This document shows positions 24,564 through 33,557 of a stretch of DNA of 64,000 nucleotides, one piece after another; position 1 is the stretch's first letter; each line of letters starts with the position of its first letter. A model generated the notes under the pieces. It worked only from the letters and a program-made list of their open reading frames with translations, ran no database searches and was not told where the DNA came from. The stretch covers positions 38,740 through 102,739 of the forward strand of contig CANRWA010000005.1 in NCBI GenBank assembly GCA_947643415.1, in the 5' to 3' direction. A program made the translations under genes and the position numbers. Source of the DNA: an uncultured Clostridia bacterium. GTDB taxonomy: Bacteria; Bacillota; Clostridia; Lachnospirales; Lachnospiraceae.

Positions 24564-26675
24564 TTATTTGGTCCGTGCCTTTATTGTCTTGTATTTGCCA
24601 AAAGATTTCTTCCCATTGATCTTAACATAGCTGCGCACATGGAAATAATAAGTGGTCTTTCTCTTCAGATCCGGAACGGTACATTTTGCTGATTTCACAG
24701 TTGTATAATAACCGCGCTTTGATTTTTTCTTTCCAAATGCCACTTCATAGCCGACGGCACCTTTCACCTTTTTCCATGTCAGGCGGATGCTCTTTTTATT
24801 CCTTTTGGCCGCCTTGAGTTTCGTCACTTTGCCAGCCTTCTTTATGATCACCACAGGAACCGTTGTTGTCCGTGAGATCCCTCCCTCTTTGTATGTGATC
24901 TTCAATGTTTTGGTGCCTGTCTTTTTGGTATTGATCTTAGATGCATTGCTCGTGTACTTTGTTACTTTCTTTGTTACCCCATTGGCATAGAAAGCCCTGA
25001 CTGTCGCATTCTTCGCTGACACTTTGCTCCCTAAGAAAAATTCGTTCTTACTCATAGTCACACCGATGGAACGGAGGGATTTATCGGAAGAATCCAATGT
25101 CGTGTAAAAAGTGGCAGCAACTTTATCACTTCCCTTTGTTACTGTCAGTGCGCCATTCACCATTGTCAGGTAATATCCCGGATTGGACACACTCTCAAAC
25201 GTAACGCCCTTGCTGTCCGAAAGCCCTTCCAAGGTGCGGAAAGTCTGTTTCTTCGCTGTCGCTGCTGTTCCATCTGCATCCTGTGCCAGTGTAACGGATT
25301 TGGCAGAATTCACAGTCAGGTACAGCCCTGGTTTATTCTCCGACTGGATCGAGACATAGGAATTCTTTGCCTTATCTGATTTCCCTGGGTTGATCACCCA
25401 TTTGCGGTCAGATGCCGCTGAACTCATGCCAGCCCCCACTTTTACCTTCGCATAAGGATAAGCAGAATCTGAAGTGGAATTGTCGAATTTTTTATGAGAC
25501 AATGGCGTTCCCATATTCGTATAAATAGTGGTGGTCTTTCCAAACAGGCCTGCTGCTGTCTCTTCCATCGGAACGATACTGCCGTCTGCATTAAACTTCA
25601 GTTCTGTCACACAGGCAACACGGCGGAAACCACTGCCTCCTGGCAGGGAACCATTGTGGTACACAAAGTATGTCTTCCCCTTAAAATCAAATACTGCCGG
25701 ATGGTTTGTATTTGAAGTGGCTGTCGGTGTCATTAACTTATTTCCAAATGTCAGTTTTCCATCCATCAGGCTGTCGGTAGTGGCATATGCCATCTGCTCA
25801 CGCCAGCCCCATGCATAGAAGAGATAATACTGTCCTGCCGGATTCCCGTTTGCATCTTTCCGGCGGTAGATCCACGGCGCCTCTGTAAAGGTCAGGCCTG
25901 CCACATCTTTTTCAATGATATCTGCATCCTTTGAGGTCTTTCCGGATACCTGTGTCCCGAATGTGATCTTCCCATCACCATTGATATCTTTCACAGAGAT
26001 CATATCTTCATTCAGCTCGCAGATAAATAGTTTGTTGTTGCCCCAGCAGAGATAACGGTGTTCTACACCCTTATCATCTTTTTCCACCCATACGGTGGGG
26101 TCAATGTCATTAAATGTACTCCAGTTTCCTGCAGGATTCGGTTTTAGGGTATCTGTCCCCTTCACCAGTGGTTTACCGATATCTTTAAATGGTCCCGTAG
26201 GTTTATCAGACACAGCTACCCCGATAGACTGCTGGCCTTCTGACGTCGCATCCCAGGTACAATAATAGAAATAATATTTGTTATTGTATTTCTCAACCTG
26301 TCCTGCCCATGCATCTTTTCCCGTATTCGCCCAAGTGATGGAACCCTTGTCGGCTTTCATGATAACACCTTCATACTTCCAGTTCTGCATGTCTTTGCTG
26401 GAATAGCATGCCCACTCTGGCATATCATAGGCATTGCCGGTAGAGACATCATGCCCTACATAGAGATATACAGTATCTCCATCCACCAGCACAGAAGGAT
26501 CACCTCCATACATCTTATTCCCGGCAGCATCAAAACCAGCCATGGGATTTCCTGTACTCTTTTCCATGGTAATCTCTTTGGCCGCTGCCTTTGCCGCTGT
26601 GCTGCCAGCCGGCAGAACAGGCACAATAAGACTCAGCGCCAGCAATCCTGCCATGATCTTTCTTCCTGTCTTCAT
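24564..26675 (-). CDS. Secreted multidomain GH43 arabinan/xylan glycosidase
   Basis: A 703-residue exported enzyme. Signal peptide to about 30. The five-bladed GH43 propeller covers about 35-390 with the catalytic triad D59 (YGGDPSVLV), D192 (NDIDPTVWV) and E265 (TEAPWIY). It is followed by an AbfB/CBM42-like trefoil piece (SYVSIQSENKPGLYLTV, FESVSNPGYYLTM), a bacterial Ig-like domain and a C-terminal fibronectin III domain (KVTKLKAAKRNKKSIRLTWKKV). Likely an arabinofuranosidase or arabinanase on the cell surface. It starts two bases after the stop of a paralogous GH43 lipoprotein, so the pair is a tandem duplication and translationally coupled. Confidence 0.88.
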   Translation of the reverse strand: MKTGRKIMAGLLALSLIVPVLPAGSTAAKAAAKEITMEKSTGNPMAGFDAAGNKMYGGDPSVLVDGDTVYLYVGHDVSTGNAYDMPEWACYSSKDMQNWKYEGVIMKADKGSITWANTGKDAWAGQVEKYNNKYYFYYCTWDATSEGQQSIGVAVSDKPTGPFKDIGKPLVKGTDTLKPNPAGNWSTFNDIDPTVWVEKDDKGVEHRYLCWGNNKLFICELNEDMISVKDINGDGKITFGTQVSGKTSKDADIIEKDVAGLTFTEAPWIYRRKDANGNPAGQYYLFYAWGWREQMAYATTDSLMDGKLTFGNKLMTPTATSNTNHPAVFDFKGKTYFVYHNGSLPGGSGFRRVACVTELKFNADGSIVPMEETAAGLFGKTTTIYTNMGTPLSHKKFDNSTSDSAYPYAKVKVGAGMSSAASDRKWVINPGKSDKAKNSYVSIQSENKPGLYLTVNSAKSVTLAQDADGTAATAKKQTFRTLEGLSDSKGVTFESVSNPGYYLTMVNGALTVTKGSDKVAATFYTTLDSSDKSLRSIGVTMSKNEFFLGSKVSAKNATVRAFYANGVTKKVTKYTSNASKINTKKTGTKTLKITYKEGGISRTTTVPVVIIKKAGKVTKLKAAKRNKKSIRLTWKKVKGAVGYEVAFGKKKSKRGYYTTVKSAKCTVPDLKRKTTYYFHVRSYVKINGKKSFGKYKTIKARTK

Positions 26676-26676
26676 A

Positions 26677-28311
26677 TCATCTTTCCTTCCTTTCTACATA
26701 AAAAGTTGCTGCTTTCTTGTCACTGCCATCCGTAAGGCAGAGTTTCCCTTCTTTTACCGCAAGATACATACCCGGCTGCGATACACTCTCAAAAGATACC
26801 CCTTTTGTATCCTCCAGTCCCTCTATGGTATGGAATGTCTGCCGCTTTGCCGTATCTTCCGAGGCATCGGCATCCTGTGCCAGAACAACAGTGCCGCTTT
26901 CCCCTGCCGTCAGATACAACCCTGGTTTATTCTCTGACTGCACTGACACATAAGAATCTTTCGCAGCATCTGCCTTCCCTTTTGTCAGCACCCACTCTGC
27001 ATCCCGGTCTGTCTCTGGCGTGCCTGCCAGAACAGCCACATCCTGATACGGATATTCCGTATCATTCCCTGAATTCATGAAATTTTCATGAAACAGTTCA
27101 TTTCCATCTGCATCCTTGATCTTCATAACAGTGCCGTTCAGTCCAGCGGCTGTCTCTGTCATGATCTCAACCTTTCCCTTATCATCAAAAGACAGTTCTG
27201 TGATACAGGCAGAACGGCGGTATCCATTTCCACCTGGCAGCGAACCGTTGTGATAGACAAAGTAAGTTTTTCCCTTAAAATCAAACACAGCCATGTGATT
27301 GGTGTTGGAGGTTGCTGTAGGCGGCATCAGTACGGAACCGAATTTCCAGGAGCCGGTGAGCAGGTCATCTGTTGTTGCATATGCCATGCGCTCCCGCCAT
27401 CCATAGGCATAGAACAGGTAATATTTACCATAATATTTACCATCTGCATCCTTTCTCCGGTAGAGCCATGGCGCCTCTGTGTAAGAAGTCAGGCCTGTCT
27501 GGTGATGCAGTACATCTGCCTCTTTCGGTGTCGTGCCAAAGGTGATCTTTCCATCCCCATTCAGATCCTTTACTGAGACCATATCCTCATTCAGTTCACA
27601 GATAAAATACTGGCTGTTTCCCCATGCCATATACCGATGCTCTTCCCCTGACTCATCTGTGTCCACCCATATAGTGGGGTCAATATCATCCCAGTTGCTT
27701 TTCTGAGGTTCTGTCAGTGTTCCCTGCACAAGCGGTTTCCCTATATCTTTGAAAGGACCTGTAGGGCTGTCCGCTACCGCTACTCCAATAGACTGCTTTC
27801 CGGCAGATGTCTTATCCCAGGAACAGTAATATAAGTAGTAGCGGTCTTTGCCCGCCTCTTTGTCATGGTGTTTCGCTACCTGGCTCGCCCATGCAGTGGT
27901 GGAACTCGTTACCCAGCTGACTTCATCTGTACTGACCGTCATAACTGTGCCTTCTGATTTCCAATTTACCATGTCCTTTGACGAATAACAGACATATTCC
28001 GGAATGTTGTATATGGCACGTTTTACCTCATCATCTGTTGAAAGGTCATGACCCGTATACAGATATACCGTATCACCATCCACCAGGACGGAGGGATCCC
28101 CGCCATACAGATATTCTCCTGTATCGCTGTTCCCCACAAGAGGGTTCCCTCCTGTGCTCTTTGTCAGAGCGATTTCCCCGTTCTCCAGCGATGTGGCCAC
28201 TGGTTCCTTTTTTTCCTCTCCGGCAGTGCCTGCCGCTCCCTCCCCTGAACATGCGGTCAGCCCGGCCAGGGCTGCCACCACTATCAACATATAAAGTTTT
28301 TTTCTTTTCAT
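26677..28311 (-). CDS. GH43 lipoprotein glycosidase
   Basis: From ATG 28311 it has 544 residues. Signal peptide with lipobox AGLTAC, then a GH43 propeller with YGGDPSVLV, DDIDPTIWV and TEAPWLYRR as the Asp/Asp/Glu triad, then an AbfB-like carbohydrate-binding domain (SYVSVQSENKPGLYLTAG, FESVSQPGMYLAV). It is clearly a paralogue of the next gene but lacks its Ig and fibronectin domains, so it stays lipid-anchored while its partner is secreted. Expected activity is on arabinose side chains or arabino-oligosaccharides. It diverges from the endo-arabinanase gene across a shared control region. Confidence 0.88.
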   Translation of the reverse strand: MKRKKLYMLIVVAALAGLTACSGEGAAGTAGEEKKEPVATSLENGEIALTKSTGGNPLVGNSDTGEYLYGGDPSVLVDGDTVYLYTGHDLSTDDEVKRAIYNIPEYVCYSSKDMVNWKSEGTVMTVSTDEVSWVTSSTTAWASQVAKHHDKEAGKDRYYLYYCSWDKTSAGKQSIGVAVADSPTGPFKDIGKPLVQGTLTEPQKSNWDDIDPTIWVDTDESGEEHRYMAWGNSQYFICELNEDMVSVKDLNGDGKITFGTTPKEADVLHHQTGLTSYTEAPWLYRRKDADGKYYGKYYLFYAYGWRERMAYATTDDLLTGSWKFGSVLMPPTATSNTNHMAVFDFKGKTYFVYHNGSLPGGNGYRRSACITELSFDDKGKVEIMTETAAGLNGTVMKIKDADGNELFHENFMNSGNDTEYPYQDVAVLAGTPETDRDAEWVLTKGKADAAKDSYVSVQSENKPGLYLTAGESGTVVLAQDADASEDTAKRQTFHTIEGLEDTKGVSFESVSQPGMYLAVKEGKLCLTDGSDKKAATFYVERKER

Positions 28312-28345
28312 TTTTCTGCATTCCCCCTTTTTACCCATAAACATC

Positions 28346-28424
28346 GTGTCAAAATTGTTACATAAAAATTACAAATTTTTGACACACTAATTCTTTTGAC
28401 TTTAACCCTATTCTGAATTATAAT
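28346..28424 (+). promoter_or_regulatory. Divergent arabinan control region
   Basis: Plus-strand promoter: -35 TTGACT (28396-28401), 17-base spacer, -10 TATAAT (28419-28424). Just upstream lies an inverted repeat with 9-bp arms, GTGTCAAAA (28346-28354) and TTTTGACAC (28377-28385), placed to act on both divergent genes. No clear minus-strand -10 was found. Confidence 0.65.
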
Positions 28425-28484
28425 GGATATATAGAAAATATGCAATAGAATAAAATAATTGCAAAAAGAAATGGAGGTTATATA

Positions 28485-30581
28485 ATGAGAAAACACCTGA
28501 AACGTATGGTGTCCTGTCTGGTAGCTGCCGCATTGATGGCTACTTCCCTTCTGGCACCATTGGATCTTACAGGTACACCGGCTGCCCAGGCGCAGATCAC
28601 AAAGCGTGTATCCGTCCATGATCCGTCCATCGCAGTATCAAAGGAAGGTACATACTATGTATTCGGTTCCCATATTGATGCAGCCAAATCAACAGACCTG
28701 ATCACCTGGGAGACCTTTACAAATGGATATGCCACCACAAATAATAAGATTTTTGGCAATCTGGCAACAAATCTTGCTGATGCCTTTAAATGGGCGGGAA
28801 ACCAGGGAGATACGGATGACAAGAACTATCATGTCTGGGCACCGGATGTGTTCTGGAATCCGAATTATGTCAATGAGGATAATACAAAGGGTGCCTATAT
28901 GATGTACTTCTGTACCACCTCAACGGCAATCCGTTCCGTTATCGGTTTCGCCACTTCACAGAATATCGAGGGGCCTTATGTTTACAAAAAATCCCTGATT
29001 CACTCTGGTTTTACCAAAAAAAGTGCGAAGGATGCAGGAGGCAAGACAGACCTTATATACACCAATACCAATATTGATGAACTCATTGCCAACGGCACAC
29101 TGAAGGATGGCGTCAATGACAAGTGGTTCACCTCCTCTGGTGCATTTGATAGCAGTTACGCACCAAATGCCATTGATCCTACTGTTTTTGAAGATAAAGA
29201 CGGCAAACTTTGGATGACCTATGGTTCCTGGTCCGGCGGTATTTTTATTGTAGAGATCGATCCAGCCACCGGTGAAGTAAAATATCCGGGAAAGAATGGC
29301 ACCGCTTCTGGCAACCGTATTGTAGATGAGTATTTTGGAACCAGAATTTCCGGTGGTTTCAAACAGTCGGGCGAAGCTCCATACATCCTCTATGATAAGG
29401 CTAGCGACTACTATTATCTGTATGTTACCTACGAATGGCTGGCAGCAGATGGCGGCTATAATATGCGTCTCTTCCGTTCCAAAAATCCGGATGGCCCTTA
29501 TACTGATGCTGCTGGTAACAATGCCGCTCTGGAAAATGCCACAGTAAACCACAATAATATCGGCATTAAGGTGATGGGAAATTACAATATACCTAATATC
29601 TGGTACGCTTACAAAGCGCCTGGCCACAACTCAGCTCTTATCGATGACAAGACAGGCAAGCGTTTCCTTTTCTACCACACACGTTTCCAGAACCGCGGGG
29701 AACTCCACCAGCTCCGTGTACACCAGCAGTTCCTGAATGAACAGGGCTGGCCGGTCACTGCCCCTTATGAGTATACGGGCGAAACGATATCCCCTACCGG
29801 CTATGCAGCCGATGAAGTGGTGGGAGAATATGCCTTTGTCAACCATGGCATAACTTCTGACAGGGCATCCGTGAATCAAGCTAAGAGCATCGTTCTCCGC
29901 AAGAATGGTGCCATTACGGGAGATGCCACCGGAACATGGTCAGCGAAAGCCGGTTCTTATCATATGAATGTAAAGATCGGCAATGTTACCTACAGCGGTG
30001 TTTTCTTAAGGCAGACAAAGGAAACCAGCGATGCCCAGGTTATGACATTCACTGCCATCGGCACAAATAACCAGACTGTATTTGGTGTGAAAAAGGATCT
30101 TGGTATGTCCGCTTCCAAGTCAACGATCTATGTAGGCGGCAATACAACTAAAACAGCACAGATGAAACTCTCTGGTGTAGCCGAATCAGCTTATACAGTA
30201 ACTTATAAATCTTCTAAGCCGTCTGTTGCGTCTGTAAGCAAAAAAGGCAAAGTGACTGCGAAGAAGAAGGGCTCTGCCAAGATCACAGCTACTGTTAAGA
30301 TAGGAACTACTACAAAGACTTTATCAAAGACCATTAAAGTAAAGAAAGCCTATCTGAAATTCAGTAAGAAGAAAACCTCACTGAAGGTTAAGAAATCTTA
30401 TAAGTATAAAGTAAAAGGATATGGTATCAAGGCTTCCTCTGTCCGCTTTAAGTCTTCCAAATCTTCTGTATTGAAGATCAATAAAAAGACTGGAAAAGCG
30501 ACAGCTAAGAAAAAAGGAACTGCTAAGATCACCGCAAGCTATAAGAAAGCAAAAGTTACCGTAAAGGTAAAAGTGAAATAA
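28485..30581 (+). CDS. Secreted GH43 endo-alpha-1,5-L-arabinanase with Big2 tail
   Basis: A 698-residue exported enzyme. Signal peptide to about 36. The arabinanase propeller covers about 40-390 with D46 (VHDPSIAV), D231 (AIDPTVFED) and E297 (GEAPYILYD), plus the YGSWSGGIF and GHNSALI boxes of the long Abn2-type arabinanases. A beta-sandwich follows (to about 535), then two Lys-rich bacterial Ig-like (Big2) domains to the end. The tail is strongly basic and may bind the anionic cell wall. GGAGG lies before the ATG. It cuts the arabinan backbone outside the cell. Confidence 0.92.
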   Translation: MRKHLKRMVSCLVAAALMATSLLAPLDLTGTPAAQAQITKRVSVHDPSIAVSKEGTYYVFGSHIDAAKSTDLITWETFTNGYATTNNKIFGNLATNLADAFKWAGNQGDTDDKNYHVWAPDVFWNPNYVNEDNTKGAYMMYFCTTSTAIRSVIGFATSQNIEGPYVYKKSLIHSGFTKKSAKDAGGKTDLIYTNTNIDELIANGTLKDGVNDKWFTSSGAFDSSYAPNAIDPTVFEDKDGKLWMTYGSWSGGIFIVEIDPATGEVKYPGKNGTASGNRIVDEYFGTRISGGFKQSGEAPYILYDKASDYYYLYVTYEWLAADGGYNMRLFRSKNPDGPYTDAAGNNAALENATVNHNNIGIKVMGNYNIPNIWYAYKAPGHNSALIDDKTGKRFLFYHTRFQNRGELHQLRVHQQFLNEQGWPVTAPYEYTGETISPTGYAADEVVGEYAFVNHGITSDRASVNQAKSIVLRKNGAITGDATGTWSAKAGSYHMNVKIGNVTYSGVFLRQTKETSDAQVMTFTAIGTNNQTVFGVKKDLGMSASKSTIYVGGNTTKTAQMKLSGVAESAYTVTYKSSKPSVASVSKKGKVTAKKKGSAKITATVKIGTTTKTLSKTIKVKKAYLKFSKKKTSLKVKKSYKYKVKGYGIKASSVRFKSSKSSVLKINKKTGKATAKKKGTAKITASYKKAKVTVKVKVK

Positions 30582-30598
30582 TAGTCAACCAACCTTTT

Positions 30599-30643
30599 GG
30601 GGCGTCCTCTTAGCCATACATGGACTAAGGGGACGCCCCTTTT
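30599..30643 (+). terminator. Terminator of the endo-arabinanase gene
   Basis: Long hairpin: GGGGCGTCC (30599-30607) pairs with GGACGCCCC (30631-30639), with further inner pairing CTTAG/CTAAG and CCAT/ATGG, then TTTT (30640-30643). Confidence 0.9.
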
Positions 30644-30644
30644 C

Positions 30645-30680
30645 AGCTCAACGGCGCCAATTTCAACCCGCCGTTGAGCT
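30645..30680. repeat. Palindromic repeat family 1, perfect copy
   Basis: 36 bases: arm AGCTCAACGGCG (30645-30656), 12-base loop CCAATTTCAACC, arm CGCCGTTGAGCT (30669-30680). The arms are exact reverse complements. It lies between two convergent genes, next to the plus-strand terminator, and may end transcription of the minus-strand unit. Confidence 0.85.
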
Positions 30681-30687
30681 ATATGAT

Positions 30688-30936
30688 TCATTTCCATTTT
30701 TTGTGCGGACACCGCCCATTCTTAGCCACTGCCCGCAGCTCCACATAACATCCACAGGCACCACAGGTTCCGGCATTGAGCAGGTCACAAGACTTACAGA
30801 CAGCAAGACGTTCCTCATATATGACCTCACTTACGCGGTCTTTCTCCCTGATCGCATCCTTATACTTCTCAATCTGCCCTGCATCCTCTTCTGCCATCTC
30901 CCGCAGCAGGCATTTTTTACAAATACGTGTATTCAT
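30688..30936 (-). CDS. Small Cys-rich protein (DUF6171-like)
   Basis: 82 residues with zinc-site type Cys pairs: CKKCLL near the start, then CKSCDLL, CGACGCY and a final CP, consistent with one or two zinc ribbons. The middle is charged and helical. It starts two bases after the stop of the GH51 gene and so is the last gene of that operon. The family is common in Lachnospiraceae but its function is unknown; nothing ties it to arabinose use except position. Confidence 0.75.
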   Translation of the reverse strand: MNTRICKKCLLREMAEEDAGQIEKYKDAIREKDRVSEVIYEERLAVCKSCDLLNAGTCGACGCYVELRAVAKNGRCPHKKWK

Positions 30937-30938
30937 TG

Positions 30939-32453
30939 CTACTTCTGTACCCGCAATGCCAGTACGCTGTTCTTTGGCACAATGACCTGAATGCCATCGG
31001 CATTCACCTTATAACCTGTGAAATCTGCTTCTTTCACCTGTTCCGGCGCATCAAAGGTATTCATGGCATGCATGTCTGAATCCGTAACAATTTTAGCCTC
31101 TGTCACTTTATAATCTTTCCCTGCGAACTGAATCTCAACATCCTCCGCTGCCTCGATGGAAAGATTATTTAATGTTATGGTAATAATACCATCCTCATCC
31201 ACGGACACAGATTCTGTGATCTGAGGCACCTGCCATTTCCCTATGCCAATCTCAGATACGCCAGTCAGGGCACTTTCCAGAAGATCCGCCCCCTGATGAT
31301 AGCGATACATATGCATAACATGATAAGTTGGTGTCTTGATCATCTGTTCTCCCTCTGTCAGAAGAACTGCCTGAAGCACATTGACCATCTGGGCAAGGGC
31401 AGCGATCTTCACACGGTCACTGTGCTTATTAAAGATGTTCAATGTAATACCGGCGATCAGGGCATCACGGATGGTATTCTGCTGATACAGGAATCCTGGA
31501 TTCGTTCCCGGCTCTGCCTTATACCAGGAACCCCATTCATCCACACACAGACCAATCTCTTTCTCTGGGTCATAATAATCCATAATAGTACCATGGCGGG
31601 TGATCAGCTCGTCCATGTACAATGCCTTGCTCAGAGTCTTATACCAGACACTTTCATTGAAATCTGTCGAACTTCCCTTGATCTTCCAGCCTTCCGGATG
31701 AACATAATAATGAAGGGATAAATAATCCATGAAACCATGCTGCTCATCCTCTTCCTTTGTGTTGGCAAATGCTGTCTTCAGCACTCCCTCCGTCCAGTAG
31801 TAATCATCTACATTGGCGCCACAACACACCTTCTTAATCGGCTTCCTCTTATTATAATTGCGCACATAGGTCTGATAACGGCGGTATTCATTGCCATAAT
31901 ACTCTGGCGTCATATTGCCGCCACAGCCCCAATTTTCATTGCCGACACCAAAGAAATCAATCTTCCAGGGAGCTTCATGTCCATTCGCCTTCCGCAGGTC
32001 TGCCATAGGGGATACTCCCTCAAATGTCATATACTCCACCCACTCTGACATCTCCTGTACGGTACCGCTTCCAAGGTTTCCATTCACATATGTTTTGCAT
32101 CCGAGCTGACGGCACAACTCCATGTACTCATGCGTCCCAAAACTATTATCCTCCACAACGCCGCCCCAGTGGGTATTGATCATCTTTTTACGGTTTTCTT
32201 TCGGGCCGATCCCGTCTTTCCAGTGGTATTCATCTGCAAAACATCCTCCCGGCCAGCGGAGCATCGGTACTTTCAGTTCCTTCAGTGCCTCCACGACATC
32301 TGTACGCATTCCATTGACATTAGGAATCTCCGAATCTTCCCCGACATAGATCCCCTCATAGATACATCTGCCAAGATGCTCTGAAAAATGTCCATACACC
32401 TCCGGCTCTATCCTGCTCTGCTTATTTTCCTCATTGATAATTAACTTTGCCAC
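30939..32453 (-). CDS. abfA: GH51 alpha-L-arabinofuranosidase, intracellular
   Basis: 504 residues, full length for GH51, without signal peptide. The family boxes are [40 protein letters not shown] and [12 protein letters not shown] (acid/base Glu). The nucleophile Glu is in [12 protein letters not shown]. It releases arabinose from imported arabino-oligosaccharides in the cytoplasm. It lies 39 bases after the cytoplasmic GH43 gene and is followed by the Cys-rich small gene. Confidence 0.95.
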   Translation of the reverse strand: MAKLIINEENKQSRIEPEVYGHFSEHLGRCIYEGIYVGEDSEIPNVNGMRTDVVEALKELKVPMLRWPGGCFADEYHWKDGIGPKENRKKMINTHWGGVVEDNSFGTHEYMELCRQLGCKTYVNGNLGSGTVQEMSEWVEYMTFEGVSPMADLRKANGHEAPWKIDFFGVGNENWGCGGNMTPEYYGNEYRRYQTYVRNYNKRKPIKKVCCGANVDDYYWTEGVLKTAFANTKEEDEQHGFMDYLSLHYYVHPEGWKIKGSSTDFNESVWYKTLSKALYMDELITRHGTIMDYYDPEKEIGLCVDEWGSWYKAEPGTNPGFLYQQNTIRDALIAGITLNIFNKHSDRVKIAALAQMVNVLQAVLLTEGEQMIKTPTYHVMHMYRYHQGADLLESALTGVSEIGIGKWQVPQITESVSVDEDGIITITLNNLSIEAAEDVEIQFAGKDYKVTEAKIVTDSDMHAMNTFDAPEQVKEADFTGYKVNADGIQVIVPKNSVLALRVQK

Positions 32454-32492
32454 AGCTTATTCTCCTTTTTTCTGGTCTCCATAAGAAAACAT

Positions 32493-33449
32493 TTATTCTT
32501 CATAAGAAAATACAGGGCGTCCCTCTTCATCCCACCGTATCTTCATCAGCATCGCATGACGGTTTGGATTGTAGAGAGGATCCCCTTCTATCACAGACTC
32601 CTTGCGGGCATGATATACCATAATGTCATTCCCATCCTCATCTACCGTAAAGGAATTGTGTCCCGGTCCATAAATCTCTCTTTCATCATTTGTCTTAAGA
32701 ACCGGATAGCGTTCTTTCTTCCACGATAATGGATCCAGGAGATCTGCATCCTGATCCGCAGTGAGCATTCCCATACAATAGTTCACACCTGTATCACTGG
32801 CAGAATAGGTAAGGAAGATCTTTCCATCATGTTTGATAACCGCCGGTCCTTCATTTACCCAGAAACCATGACGCTCCCAATCATAATCCGGTGTTGTCAA
32901 CAGCACCTGAATCGTCTTTAATTTATAACCGGATTCCATCTCCCCGATATACAGATTGGAGATCTGTGGTCCTACGCTGACCTTCTCCGCCCAAATATAA
33001 TAATACTTTCCATTCTGCTCAAAAACTGTGGCATCCAGGGAAAAAGCTTCGAATGAGAAAAAGTCTCCCTCCGCACGTCCCATCTTCCCTTTCTCTACCC
33101 ACTCATCTTCCATTGGATCCGGTCCCTGGCATTCCAGAACATAGGGACGTATATTAAATATATTATCAGCCTCACCACCAGCATAATAGATGTACCATTT
33201 TCCAAAAAGATAATGCAGCTCCGGCGCCCATATATTAGCACTCATCAACCCATCTTCATGTTTCCTCCACACATACTTTTCTTCTGCGTCTTTCAGTCCG
33301 TACAATGTCTTGGAACGGCGTAGAATAATTCCATCATATGCCGGAACCGAAGCAGTAAAATAGTACCATCCATCTTTAAAGCACACAAAGGGATCTGCTC
33401 TCTGTAAAATCCATGGCTCGTTATATTTTAATTCCTTTTCTACTGACAT
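32493..33449 (-). CDS. Cytoplasmic GH43 exo-arabinofuranosidase
   Basis: 318 residues, a single five-bladed GH43 domain without signal peptide or added modules. The likely catalytic residues are in QRADPFVCF (Asp), FSLDATVFE (Asp) and VNEGPAVI (Glu); GPGHNSFT is also present. It resembles exo-1,5-alpha-L-arabinofuranosidases (GH43_26 type, as in Streptomyces Araf43A). First gene of a three-gene operon with abfA. AGGAGG lies before the ATG. Confidence 0.85.
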   Translation of the reverse strand: MSVEKELKYNEPWILQRADPFVCFKDGWYYFTASVPAYDGIILRRSKTLYGLKDAEEKYVWRKHEDGLMSANIWAPELHYLFGKWYIYYAGGEADNIFNIRPYVLECQGPDPMEDEWVEKGKMGRAEGDFFSFEAFSLDATVFEQNGKYYYIWAEKVSVGPQISNLYIGEMESGYKLKTIQVLLTTPDYDWERHGFWVNEGPAVIKHDGKIFLTYSASDTGVNYCMGMLTADQDADLLDPLSWKKERYPVLKTNDEREIYGPGHNSFTVDEDGNDIMVYHARKESVIEGDPLYNPNRHAMLMKIRWDEEGRPVFSYEE

Positions 33450-33484
33450 ATCACAGCCTCCTTCTGATAAATAATATTATCTTT

Positions 33485-33533
33485 ATTATAACCGTAAATA
33501 AGAAAAAGGGCAAGACTTATTGTCCTGCCCTTT
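33485..33533 (-). promoter_or_regulatory. Terminator of the importer operon overlapping the promoter of the GH43-abfA operon
   Basis: A hairpin at 33503-33533 (AAAGGGCAGGAC with GTCTTGCCCTTT, minus strand, then TTTTT) ends the binding-protein gene. Its 3' arm contains TTGCCC (33508-33513), placed 17 bases from TATAAT (33485-33490), giving the next operon its own promoter. Termination and initiation therefore share bases. Confidence 0.7.
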
Positions 33534-33557
33534 CGATAAACTCTTATTTCTGTTTCA

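Noticed and set aside
28485..30581. Poly-lysine tail of the arabinanase as a frameshift artefact
   Set aside because: The tail keeps two regular Big2 repeats (SKPSVASVSKKGKVTAKKKG and SKSSVLKINKKTGKATAKKK) up to a proper stop and terminator.
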